Source: Streptomyces niger (lineage in GTDB: Bacteria > Actinomycetota > Actinomycetes > Streptomycetales > Streptomycetaceae). Taken from it: DNA of 64,000 bases. Positions within the stretch are counted from its first letter, which is position 1. Each line of letters begins with the position of its first letter. The position numbers and the translations under genes were made by a program. The DNA is taken from the NCBI RefSeq assembly GCF_000718305.1, contig NZ_JOFQ01000012.1, positions 202,261 through 266,260 of the forward strand, in the 5' to 3' direction. Under the pieces are notes generated by a model. The model was given only the letters and a program-made list of their open reading frames with translations, ran no database searches and had not been told where the DNA came from. Of this stretch, positions 1-7,347 are shown piece by piece.

Positions 1-378
1 TGCACCGCGTACGCGCCCACAGCGGTGGGAGTCGCGGTGGGGCTGCGGCTGGTCGCCGCGGTGTGCAAGCGGCGCGGCCACGTCCAGAGCCTGGACGACT
101 ACACCGCCATGACGTACCCGAACGTCTTCGTCGTCGTCATCATCGCGGCGCTGACCGGCAACACCCATCTCGAACAGGTGGCGATCTGGACGCTGCTGCC
201 GATGTTCGTCCTGTCGTTCTTCGACAGCTACTACGCCCGCTTCCTCGTGGTCGCTCCCGACGACGCCCGCTGGCCGGTGGTGCTGGGCCTCAAGGAACGG
301 ACCGACCCGCCGGCGCCGCGCGCCGAGCAGCCGCCCACCCCGGGCGCCACCCTTCCTCAGTCGCCTCAACACGTCTGA
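1..378 (+). CDS. Membrane protein, C-terminal part (5' end outside window)
   Basis: The reading frame is open from the first base and stops with TGA at 376-378, so the true start is upstream. About 125 residues are visible. Two or three hydrophobic stretches are seen: one near the window edge, one around YPNVFVVVIIAAL, and a long one from VAIWTLLPMFVLSFF into YYARFLVV. A charged, proline-rich cytoplasmic-looking tail follows. I do not recognise the family. It lies 18 nt before an MFS transporter on the same strand and a sodium symporter follows, so it is probably part of a transport operon. A GTG at position 25 is an available start but has no ribosome site. Confidence 0.7.
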   Translation, partial: CTAYAPTAVGVAVGLRLVAAVCKRRGHVQSLDDYTAMTYPNVFVVVIIAALTGNTHLEQVAIWTLLPMFVLSFFDSYYARFLVVAPDDARWPVVLGLKERTDPPAPRAEQPPTPGATLPQSPQHV

Positions 379-396
379 CCGGTACAGGAGTTGACG

Positions 397-1923
397 ATGA
401 CCACCGCCCCGCCGCCCGCCTCCCTGATACCCCGCCCCGTCCTGTTCTGGAGCGGCGTCGCCCTGACGTCCGCCGGCGTCATCGAGCACCTGTGGATGTT
501 CCTGGAGTGCGCCCCCATGGACTTCGACATGTCGATGATGACCATGACCCCCGCCATGTGGGCGGCGATGGTGGCCATCGTGGTCGGCGTCGTGCTGTCC
601 GCCCTGGCGCTGCGGCAGCCCGCCGGCGCCCGCTCCGCCCCGGCACCGGGCGCCGAAACGACCACGGCCGGCCGTCGTCGGCTCATCGCCATCCTGAGCT
701 TCGCGCTCATCGTGGACCAGATGAAGCCCGCCACCCTCGCCTTCGTGTCCCCCGGCATGCGCCAGGAGTACCACCTCAGCGCCGCCGACGTGGCCTGGCT
801 GCCCACCGTCGCCTTGACCGGCACCGTACTCGGCTCGCTCATCTGGGGGCGGGCCGCCGACCGGATCGGCCGACGCGCCACCATCCTCATCGCTTCCCTG
901 CTCTTCCTGGGGACGACGGTGTGCGGCGCGATGCCCAGCTTCAGCGGCAACCTCATCATGTGCGCCATGATGGGCATGGCCGCCGGCGGCATGCTGCCCG
1001 TCGTCTACGCGCTGATGACCGAGAGCCTTCCTCCCGGGCGCCGCGCCGCGATCATGGTGCTGCAGGCCGGACTGACCACCACCGGCGGCTACATGGCCGC
1101 CTCCGGGCTCGCCGCGCTGCTGCTGCCGCTCAGCGGCTGGCGCATGCTGTGGTTCGCCCAACTCCCCCCGGTTCTGCTGCTGATCGCCCTGAATCGGTGG
1201 ATCCCGGAGTCCGCAGCCTTCAGCGCGGGCAAGGAGCGCGCCACCCGCGTACCGGCCGCCACCCTCTTCCGCCGCCCGCAGACCACCAAAACCCTGATCG
1301 TCACCGCCTACGGCCTGGCCTGGGGACTGGTCTACTGGGGCTTCATCACCTTCCTGCCCAGCCAGCTGGAGGCCTCGCACAGCCACGGCATGTCCGCTGC
1401 CACCTTGCTGTTCCTCTCCTCCCTGCTGGCCATCCCCACCTGCGCCCTGGCCGCCTGGCTCTACACCCGCTGGTCGGCCAGGAACACCATGGTCCTCTAC
1501 GCCGGCCTGACCGTCGCGTCCCTCGTCGCCCTGGCCGTCCTCGGCCTCGACGACAGCGGCCCCCTCACCCTGGCGGCTGTCATGCTGCTGTTCGCCGGCA
1601 CCGCCGGTGTCATCGCCCTGCTGGGCCCGTACACGGCCGAGATCTTCCCCACCGCGATCCGCGGCACCGCCGGCGGCTGGGTGGCGGCCGTGGGCAAGTC
1701 CGGCGGCGCCTTCGGCCCGCCTCTGATCGCTCTCGTGCTCTCCGCCCCCGGCGGCATGCGCACCGCCGCGGTCTTCGTCGCCCTTCCGATGGCTGCCGCA
1801 GGCGTAGCCGTACTGGCCCGCGGCAGCAACCCCCAGGCCGCGCGGGAAGCCACCGACAAGACCCCGCTCGACGCCGAACTCGACAGCCTGCTGCACGACG
1901 CGCCGGTCCCCGCCCGCCCGTAG
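397..1923 (+). CDS. MFS transporter, sugar/aromatic-acid type
   Basis: A 508-residue secondary carrier of the inner membrane. The ATG at 397 is preferred over an in-frame TTG at 391 because AGGAG (386-390) sits 6 nt before it. The MFS core begins around residue 90. It carries the cytoplasmic loop 2-3 signature (GRAADRIGRR) and the second-half motif AEIFPTAIRGTAGGW seen in the sugar/metabolite branch. Unusually, two extra hydrophobic segments precede the core, with a methionine-rich loop between them (MDFDMSMMTMTPAMW). The substrate cannot be read from sequence. A small-acid substrate would fit the monocarboxylate-type symporter that follows. Confidence 0.9.
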   Translation: MTTAPPPASLIPRPVLFWSGVALTSAGVIEHLWMFLECAPMDFDMSMMTMTPAMWAAMVAIVVGVVLSALALRQPAGARSAPAPGAETTTAGRRRLIAILSFALIVDQMKPATLAFVSPGMRQEYHLSAADVAWLPTVALTGTVLGSLIWGRAADRIGRRATILIASLLFLGTTVCGAMPSFSGNLIMCAMMGMAAGGMLPVVYALMTESLPPGRRAAIMVLQAGLTTTGGYMAASGLAALLLPLSGWRMLWFAQLPPVLLLIALNRWIPESAAFSAGKERATRVPAATLFRRPQTTKTLIVTAYGLAWGLVYWGFITFLPSQLEASHSHGMSAATLLFLSSLLAIPTCALAAWLYTRWSARNTMVLYAGLTVASLVALAVLGLDDSGPLTLAAVMLLFAGTAGVIALLGPYTAEIFPTAIRGTAGGWVAAVGKSGGAFGPPLIALVLSAPGGMRTAAVFVALPMAAAGVAVLARGSNPQAAREATDKTPLDAELDSLLHDAPVPARP

Positions 1924-1973
1924 TCAGGCCCGCCCCCCCCGCGACCCCGCCGCACCACACGATCGGAGCTCCC

Positions 1974-2018
1974 GTGTCCGCAACTGCCTCGTCCCACAAC
2001 GGAAGTGAGGTCACATGA
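1974..2018 (+). CDS. 14-codon micro-ORF translationally coupled to the symporter
   Basis: GTG at 1974 has GGAG (1965-1968) five nt upstream and reads MSATASSHNGSEVT. It stops at a TGA that overlaps the symporter ATG as ATGA. It could be a leader peptide that couples translation. It could also be the last trace of the short DUF3311 membrane protein that commonly sits just before this symporter type in actinobacteria. It is too short to judge by codon use. Confidence 0.35.
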   Translation: MSATASSHNGSEVT

Positions 2019-3643
2019 AGGACGGCGTCAACGGCGTCGCGCTCGCCGTGTTCCTCTTCTTCTTCCTGGTCGTCACGGTCATGGGTTTCCTGGCCACGCG
2101 CTGGCGCAAGCCCGATGACGCGGCGTCGCTGGACGAATGGGGGCTGGGCGGCCGCTCCTTCGGTACCTGGATCACCTGGTTCCTGCTCGGCGGCGACGTC
2201 TACACCGCCTACACCTTCGTCGCCGTACCGGCCGCGATCTACGCCGCGGGCGCCGCCGGCTTCTTCGCGGTGCCCTACACGATCCTGGTCTACCCGCTGA
2301 TCTTCACGTTCCTGCCGCGCCTGTGGTCGGTCTCGCACCGCCACGGCTACGTCACCACCGCGGACTTCGTGCGGGGCCGCTTCGGCTCCAAGAGTCTCTC
2401 GCTCGCGGTCGCCTTCACCGGCATCCTCGCCCTGATGCCCTACATCGCCCTCCAACTGGTCGGCATCCAGGCCGTGTTGGACGTGCTGGGCGTCGGCGGC
2501 GGTGAACACACCAACTGGTTCATGAAGGACCTGCCGCTGCTCATCGCCTTCGCCGTGCTCGCCGCCTACACCTACTCGGCCGGGCTGCGCGCCCCCGCCA
2601 TGATCGCGTTCGTCAAGGACACGCTGATCTACCTCGTCATCACCGTCGCCATCGTCTACATCCCGATCAAACTCGGCGGTTTCGACGACATCTTCGCCGC
2701 CGCCCACCGCGCCTTCGCGCAGACCAACCCGGCCACCGGCGCCCCGCGCGGCGCGCTCGTCAGCGGGTCCGAGGCCCAGTGGACGTACGCGACGCTCGCG
2801 CTCGGCTCCGCGATGGCGATGTTCATGTACCCGCATTCGATCACGGCGACCCTGTCGTCGAAGAACCGCAATGTGATCCGCCGCAGCACCACCGTGATGC
2901 CCCTGTACACGCTGATGCTGGGACTGCTGGCGCTGCTCGGGTTCATGGCGATCGCGGCCGGGGTCGAGGTCGACAACGGTCAGCTGGCGATCCCCCAGCT
3001 GTTCGAGGACATGTTCCCGGACTGGTTCACGGGCGTCGCGTTCGCGGCGATCGGCATCGGCGCGCTGGTCCCCGCGGCCATCATGTCCATCGCCGCGGCG
3101 AACCTGTTCACGCGCAACGTCTACAAGGACCTCCTCAAGCCGCACGCGACGGCCGAGCAGGAGACCAAGGTCTCCAAGCTGGTCTCGCTCCTGGTGAAGG
3201 TCGGTGCGCTCGCCTTCGTCCTCACCATGGACAAGACCGTCGCCATCAACTTCCAGCTGCTCGGCGGCATCTGGATCCTGCAGACCTTCCCGGCCCTGGT
3301 CGGCGGCCTGTTCACGCGCTGGTTCCACCGGTGGGCGCTGCTCGCCGGCTGGGCGGCCGGCATGGCGTACGGCACCCTCGCCGCGTACGGCGTCGCCTCC
3401 CCGGCCCAGAAACACTTCGGCGGCTCCGCAGAGGAGATCCCGGGCATCGGCGAGATCGGCTACATCGGCTTGACGGCGTTCGTGCTGAACGCGGTCGTGA
3501 CCGTGGCCCTCACCTGCGTCCTCAAGGCGCTGAAGGCTCCCGAGGGCGTCGATGAGACGTCGCCGTCGGACTACACGGCCGACGCCGGTGACGAGGGCGT
3601 CCGGGCCGAACTGCCGCAGCCCGTGGCGGGATCCGCCCCTTGA
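2015..3643 (+). CDS. Sodium:solute symporter (SSS family, MctP-like monocarboxylate permease)
   Basis: A 542-residue, roughly 13-helix protein of the SSS family (TC 2.A.21), which moves small organic acids or similar solutes with Na+. The N-terminal motif GLGGRSFGTWITWFLLGGD and the TAYTFVAVPAAIYA segment resemble the MctP branch that takes up monocarboxylates in rhizobia. A GSAMAMFMYPHS segment and a core GIGALVPAAIMSIAAANLFTRN segment are also family-typical. The ATG at 2015 has GAGG (2007-2010) just upstream and overlaps the stop of a micro-ORF. The gene ends 10 bp before a strong bidirectional hairpin. The specific substrate is not determinable. Confidence 0.92.
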   Translation: MKDGVNGVALAVFLFFFLVVTVMGFLATRWRKPDDAASLDEWGLGGRSFGTWITWFLLGGDVYTAYTFVAVPAAIYAAGAAGFFAVPYTILVYPLIFTFLPRLWSVSHRHGYVTTADFVRGRFGSKSLSLAVAFTGILALMPYIALQLVGIQAVLDVLGVGGGEHTNWFMKDLPLLIAFAVLAAYTYSAGLRAPAMIAFVKDTLIYLVITVAIVYIPIKLGGFDDIFAAAHRAFAQTNPATGAPRGALVSGSEAQWTYATLALGSAMAMFMYPHSITATLSSKNRNVIRRSTTVMPLYTLMLGLLALLGFMAIAAGVEVDNGQLAIPQLFEDMFPDWFTGVAFAAIGIGALVPAAIMSIAAANLFTRNVYKDLLKPHATAEQETKVSKLVSLLVKVGALAFVLTMDKTVAINFQLLGGIWILQTFPALVGGLFTRWFHRWALLAGWAAGMAYGTLAAYGVASPAQKHFGGSAEEIPGIGEIGYIGLTAFVLNAVVTVALTCVLKALKAPEGVDETSPSDYTADAGDEGVRAELPQPVAGSAP

Positions 3644-3653
3644 TGAGGCGCGC

Positions 3654-3699
3654 GTGAGCGGGGCGGACGGGATGACGGTCTCCCGTCCGCCCCGCTCAC
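3654..3699. terminator. Bidirectional intrinsic terminator, symporter / tetR
   Basis: A perfect 19-bp stem: left arm GTGAGCGGGGCGGACGGGA (3654-3672), loop of 8, right arm 3681-3699. It lies between convergent genes (symporter stop 3643, tetR stop 3714). There is no U-tract, as usual in Streptomyces. Confidence 0.85.
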
Positions 3700-3713
3700 G
3701 TCGTGCGTGGGAG

Positions 3714-4319
3714 TTACGCCGCCGCCGGTGCGGGCGCCCCGATCGATTGCAGCGCGGTGGTCACGCTGCGCTTGAGGGAGCGGGCGCTCGCCCCGGCACG
3801 GGAGCGCAGGTTCACCCCGTAGGCGACCAGAGCCAGCACGTCGGCCGCCGCTGCCGGATCGGCACCGTCCGTCAGCTGTCCGCGCGCCTGAGCTGTCACC
3901 AGGGCGGCGTGCAGAGCGTCGCGCAGCCCGCGATGGTGCCGGTCCAGGATGCGGGCGACCTCCGCGTCCCCGTTCTCCGTGCCCGCGTGCGCGTTGGAGA
4001 CCATGCAGCCCCACCGTGCGTAGGCGCCCGAGCAGCGCGCCCTGATCAGGCCGCCGAAGAACTCCTCGATGGCGGGCAGGCCCCGCTCGTCCTCGGCGAG
4101 CCGGCGGAACATCGGCTGCGAGCGGTGTTCGAGGTAGCGGCGCAGCGCGGCCAGGTACAGCTCCTGCTTGCCGCCGAAGGTGGCGTACAGGCTGGAGCGA
4201 TTCAGTCCGGTCGCCGCCACGACGTCCTGGATCCCGGTCGAGGCGACGCCCTGCTGCCAGAACAACAGCAGCGCGGTCTCCAGCGCCGCGTCCGGGTCGA
4301 AGTGTTTGACGTCCGGCAT
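3714..4319 (-). CDS. TetR/AcrR-family repressor
   Basis: A 201-residue regulator. The N-terminal helix-turn-helix is clear (GIQDVVAATGLNRSSLYATFGGKQELY, residues about 25-50). The C-terminal ligand domain resembles those of TetR proteins that control detoxifying enzymes, with GCMVSNAHAG in the middle. The ATG at 4319 was chosen because the DNA-binding domain starts immediately after it; the longer frame upstream has no recognisable content. It is divergent from a peroxiredoxin-like gene. Near-identical 20-bp palindromes lie 15 bp upstream of this start and on the promoter of the peroxidase, so it very likely represses both itself and the peroxidase. The inducer is unknown; an electrophile or oxidant would be logical. 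Confidence 0.92.
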   Translation of the reverse strand: MPDVKHFDPDAALETALLLFWQQGVASTGIQDVVAATGLNRSSLYATFGGKQELYLAALRRYLEHRSQPMFRRLAEDERGLPAIEEFFGGLIRARCSGAYARWGCMVSNAHAGTENGDAEVARILDRHHRGLRDALHAALVTAQARGQLTDGADPAAAADVLALVAYGVNLRSRAGASARSLKRSVTTALQSIGAPAPAAA

Positions 4320-4334
4320 GGCCCACCTCACCAA

Positions 4335-4354
4335 CTTGAAACAGGGGTTCCAAG
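4335..4354. promoter_or_regulatory. TetR operator 1 (autoregulatory)
   Basis: CTTGAAACAGGGGTTCCAAG is an imperfect palindrome of form CTTGRAAC-N4-GTTYCAAG, 15 bp upstream of the tetR start. It matches the site at 4668-4687 at 17 of 20 positions. Confidence 0.75.
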
Positions 4355-4456
4355 ATAACTCCGTGCGGCCTGCAGGTACAGGGCCGCGGGAAGGCGCCCG
4401 TCCAGGTTCGTCCAGGATCCCGGCGCACGGCCCGCCGTCGCTTCCACCCTGAGCGC

Positions 4457-4603
4457 ATGAACCGCATACCCCCACTGTGGACGGCGGCATACGGCTCGCA
4501 CGGCTCGTCGGCGCGTCGCTTCCTGGCTCGCCGGGCAGTCAAGACCGCGGCCTTCCTGCGCGCGCTTGCCCTGGCCGACCACCGTCCGTTCACCACGCTG
4601 TAA
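4457..4603 (+). CDS. Possible 48-residue arginine/alanine-rich protein
   Basis: ATG at 4457 to TAA at 4601-4603 reads MNRIPPLWTAAYGSHGSS followed by a basic alanine/leucine-rich stretch. Third positions are mostly G or C, which weakly favours coding. No convincing ribosome site precedes it and I recognise no family. It lies in the 433-bp gap between tetR and the peroxidase, outside both operators. It may be spurious. Confidence 0.25.
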   Translation: MNRIPPLWTAAYGSHGSSARRFLARRAVKTAAFLRALALADHRPFTTL

Positions 4604-4640
4604 AGCCGTCACTCCGTAAATCCCGCTGAAGAACGTTGTG

Positions 4641-4687
4641 TTGGCAGGAGGCGCCGCTTGCCCTTATCTTGAAACAGTCATTCCAAG
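4641..4687 (+). promoter_or_regulatory. Peroxidase promoter with TetR operator 2
   Basis: TTGGCA (4641-4646), 18-bp spacer, TATCTT (4665-4670) form a housekeeping-like promoter. The palindrome CTTGAAACAGTCATTCCAAG (4668-4687) overlaps the -10 and the expected start of transcription. A repressor bound there would block initiation. Confidence 0.7.
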
Positions 4688-4752
4688 TTTTGGGTGGCCC
4701 CGGCTCCTCCCGGCCGGGGCCACGCACCCAGCGCCCACGGAAGGTCACACCC

Positions 4753-5400
4753 ATGTCCCTCAACGCAGAACTGCGCACCTTCTACGAAGCCCGCCAGCAG
4801 CAGATCCCCGCCGAGGTGCGAGAGATCATGCAGCGGGCCGGCGCCGAACTCGCCGCCTCCGGCCAGGCCGACCGCGCCCTCGCCGCCGGCGCCCAGGCCC
4901 CCGACTTCACCCTGCCCACCGCCACCGGCGACACCAGGACGCTCGGCGAGCTGCTCGCCCAGGGGCCCGTCGTCCTCACCTTCTACCGCGGCGCCTGGTG
5001 CCCGTACTGCAACATCGCGCTGCGCTCCCTCCAGCAGCACCACGACGCCCTCACCGAACGCGGCGCCCGCCTCCTCGCCGTCTCCCCGCAGATCCCCGAC
5101 GAGTCGCTCTCGCTCGCCGAGAAGCACGCACTCGCCTTCGACGTGCTGAGCGACATCGGCTCCGCCGTCGCCAAGACCTACGGCCTCGCCTTCGACCTGC
5201 CCGACGACCTCGCGGCCGTCTACGACCGGCTCGGCTTCGACCTGCAGCACGTCAACGGCGGTCACGCCCGCACCCTGCCGCTGCCCGCCACCTACGTCAT
5301 CGACCGGTCCGGCACCATCCGATGGGCCTTCGCGGACACCGACTACACCACCCGCGCCGAGCCGGCCGACATCCTGGCCGCGCTCGACGCCCTCGGCTGA
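4753..5400 (+). CDS. Peroxiredoxin-like thioredoxin-fold protein (AhpC/TSA)
   Basis: A 215-residue cytoplasmic protein likely to reduce peroxides or disulfides. The AhpC/TSA domain runs from about residue 45 to the end, with the active-site segment FYRGAWCPYCNI holding C83 and C86 in a CxxC pair; most typical 2-Cys peroxiredoxins have only one Cys there. A helical N-terminal extension (AELRTFYEARQQQIPAEV) precedes it, as in the 'peroxiredoxin-like' branch often controlled by a TetR protein. GGAAGG (4739-4744) supports the ATG at 4753. It is divergent from tetR and carries the TetR palindrome on its promoter, so it is probably induced when the repressor meets its ligand. Confidence 0.92.
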   Translation: MSLNAELRTFYEARQQQIPAEVREIMQRAGAELAASGQADRALAAGAQAPDFTLPTATGDTRTLGELLAQGPVVLTFYRGAWCPYCNIALRSLQQHHDALTERGARLLAVSPQIPDESLSLAEKHALAFDVLSDIGSAVAKTYGLAFDLPDDLAAVYDRLGFDLQHVNGGHARTLPLPATYVIDRSGTIRWAFADTDYTTRAEPADILAALDALG

Positions 5401-5426
5401 ATCCCGATGCGCTCGGCTGGTCAGGG

Positions 5427-6668
5427 TTACTCCGTGTCCCAGGTGACGGGCAGGCTCTCGATTCCGTGGATGTCGGAGTCGGTGCGCAGGGGTACCTCCT
5501 CCCGCGGAACGGCGAGGCGGAGCGTGGGGAAGCGGGTGAAGAGGGCGGGGAAGGCGACCCGCATCTCGACACGGGCCAGTTGCTGCCCCAGGCACTGGTG
5601 GATGCCGTGGCCGAACGCGAGGTGCCCGATGGCCTTGCGCTGCAGGTCGAGGGTGTCGGGGTCGGGGAACCGCTGCGGGTCCCGGTTGGCGGCCTGCAAC
5701 GACAGCGTGACCGTCTCCCCGGCCCTGATCAACTGACCGTCCAGCTCGACGTCCTCCAGCGCTGCCCGTGCCCCGGTGTGGGCGATGGTCAGGTACCGCA
5801 TCAGCTCCTCGACGGCCTGGTCGGCGAGGCCGGGGTCGGCGCGCAGGGCGGCCGCCTGCTCGGGATGTTCCAGCAGTGCGAAGGTGCCGAGCGCCAGCAT
5901 GTTGGCGGTGGTGTCGAGCCCGGCGGCCAGCAGGAACCCGCCCAGGCCGGCCAGCTCCTCGTCGGTCAGGTTCGTGGTGGTCAGGTCGCTGAGCAGGTCG
6001 TCGGTCGGCCGGGCACGCTTGGCCACCACCAGCTCACCGATCAGCTCCTGCAGCGCGGACAGGGCCGCGAACTGCTCCGCCACCGGGGCATCGGTACGGA
6101 ACACGGCGGCGGCCTGGCGCTGGAAGCGGTCGCGGTCGGCGACGGGCACTCCCAGCAGCTCGCAGATCATGAGGGCGGGTACGGGATACGCGTACGCCGT
6201 CACCAGCTCCACCGCCGGCCCCTGACGCTCCATCGCATCCAGGTGCTCGGCGACTACCTGTGCCACGCGCTCGGTGAGCGCCCGCATCCGGCGGACCGTG
6301 AACTTGCCCATCAGCAGCCGCCGGTAGCGGGTGTGGTGAGGCGGGTCGATCCCGGTCATGTCGCCGACCGGGGCCGGCCCGATCTCCGGCGTGCCCTCGT
6401 ACGGCATCGGGTGGTGCAGCAACTCGTACCGGGAGCTGAAGCGCGGGTCGCCGGCTATCGCGCGGATCACCGAGTGGCCGGTGGCCAGCCAGCCCAGGTG
6501 CCCGTCCGGGTAACGCATCCGGCGCAACGGCCGTTCCGCGCGCAGCCGCCCCAGCGCATCGGGCGGGTCGAAAGGGCAGCCCGCCGGACGCGAGGCCGGC
6601 AGCCCGGACAGCGGCGAAAGCGCTGCGGGCCTGGCGTCGGGCAGGGCGTCAGAGGTGGCGTCGGTCAT
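5427..6668 (-). CDS. Cytochrome P450
   Basis: A 413-residue soluble class I bacterial P450. The I-helix oxygen-activation motif AGLDTT lies at 249-254, the K-helix ExxR at E288-R291, and the heme loop [11 protein letters not shown] with heme ligand C359. The segment from [16 protein letters not shown] is the usual bacterial P450 start. GGAGG lies 9 nt before the ATG. It follows an RHH regulator by 47 nt on the same strand and is probably co-transcribed with it. No ferredoxin gene is adjacent, so redox partners must come from elsewhere. The substrate is unknown. Confidence 0.95.
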   Translation of the reverse strand: MTDATSDALPDARPAALSPLSGLPASRPAGCPFDPPDALGRLRAERPLRRMRYPDGHLGWLATGHSVIRAIAGDPRFSSRYELLHHPMPYEGTPEIGPAPVGDMTGIDPPHHTRYRRLLMGKFTVRRMRALTERVAQVVAEHLDAMERQGPAVELVTAYAYPVPALMICELLGVPVADRDRFQRQAAAVFRTDAPVAEQFAALSALQELIGELVVAKRARPTDDLLSDLTTTNLTDEELAGLGGFLLAAGLDTTANMLALGTFALLEHPEQAAALRADPGLADQAVEELMRYLTIAHTGARAALEDVELDGQLIRAGETVTLSLQAANRDPQRFPDPDTLDLQRKAIGHLAFGHGIHQCLGQQLARVEMRVAFPALFTRFPTLRLAVPREEVPLRTDSDIHGIESLPVTWDTE

Positions 6669-6715
6669 GGTGTATGGCCTCCATCAGGAGTGGAGAAGCA
6701 GAGAAGTCGAGCGGG

Positions 6716-7141
6716 TCACCGGTCGCGCGCCGGCGGCTCCAGGGCCGTGGTGACGGCCCGTACCAGCCAGACGTTGACCGACAGCCCTTCGGCCGTGGCG
6801 GCCTCCTCGACCCGGGTCTTGAGGTGGGCCGGCAGACGGAAGTTGATGCGGGCCGTGCCGCCGTCTTTGCCGTCCGCCGGGCCGGGTGGCAGGAGTGTCC
6901 GCGGCGAGCTCACCACGAACTCGGGGTCGAGCCCGCGGAGCCGCACGTCCACCGAGCCCGGGGCCAGGTCGCGAGTGACCTCGTCCATGGCGTCGGACAG
7001 CGCGTTCAGCAGGGTGAGCCGGACGGCCCGCTCCAGGGGAGCGGTGAGCCGCTCGGCCAGCTTGCGTGCGGCCTCTCCGCCTGCGTCGGCGGCCACTGCG
7101 AGCTCCCGCCGGAGGGTGTCGACGTAGGGCGTGAGGTCCAT
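6716..7141 (-). CDS. Ribbon-helix-helix regulator (HicB-family antitoxin-like)
   Basis: 141 residues. The C-terminal part (about 93-137) has the RHH pattern ARINFRLPAHLKTRVEEA followed by GLSVNVWLVRAV, with the DNA-contacting strand RINFRL. The N-terminal helical region (MDLTPYVDTLRREL) is typical of Streptomyces proteins labelled HicB-like antitoxins, but no toxin gene is adjacent. The start at 7141 is favoured because a promoter (TTGCCA-17-CATATT) ends exactly 6 nt before it, implying a leaderless message; the longer frame upstream has no homology-like content. Three 10-bp palindromes at 11-bp spacing cover that promoter. It probably represses itself and the downstream P450. Confidence 0.88.
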   Translation of the reverse strand: MDLTPYVDTLRRELAVAADAGGEAARKLAERLTAPLERAVRLTLLNALSDAMDEVTRDLAPGSVDVRLRGLDPEFVVSSPRTLLPPGPADGKDGGTARINFRLPAHLKTRVEEAATAEGLSVNVWLVRAVTTALEPPARDR

Positions 7142-7176
7142 GGCGCCAATATGGCACCATGATGGCGCCATGGCAA
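7139..7176 (-). promoter_or_regulatory. Leaderless promoter overlaid by three tandem RHH operators
   Basis: On the minus strand TTGCCA (7176-7171), 17-bp spacer, CATATT (7153-7148), 6 nt, then ATG (7141-7139). Palindromes ATGGCGCCAA (7140-7149), ATGGCACCAT (7151-7160) and ATGGCGCCAT (7162-7171) sit at an exact 11-bp period, one helical turn. They cover the start codon, the -10 and the edge of the -35. Tandem short palindromes one turn apart are the usual operator layout for RHH dimers. Confidence 0.75.
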
Positions 7177-7276
7177 GGTGTGAAGGCGCCGCCGCCGTTC
7201 GGTGTGCCGACGTACGGCGGTTGGCTGTCCTTGGCTGTCCTTTCGTCATGTTGCGACGGTCGTCGGGTGACGGCGT

Positions 7277-7313
7277 GAGGCCGGGTGGTGCCATGATGGC
7301 GCCACCCGGCCTC
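7277..7313. terminator. 37-bp hairpin containing a second RHH operator pair
   Basis: Left arm GAGGCCGGGTGGTGCCAT (7277-7294), one loop base, right arm ATGGCGCCACCCGGCCTC (7296-7313), with a single mismatch in 18 pairs. It lies between the lysA stop (7348) and the RHH promoter. It could terminate lysA transcription. Its centre (7285-7305) is also two RHH-type 10-mers at 11-bp spacing, so it may be an operator as well. Confidence 0.6.
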
Positions 7314-7347
7314 GCTTGCCTCGTCAGCTCTTCGCCGGAGAGGAGGG

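Noticed and set aside
6716..7141. HicAB toxin-antitoxin pair
   Set aside because: Only the RHH protein is present. Neither neighbour is a HicA-like toxin.
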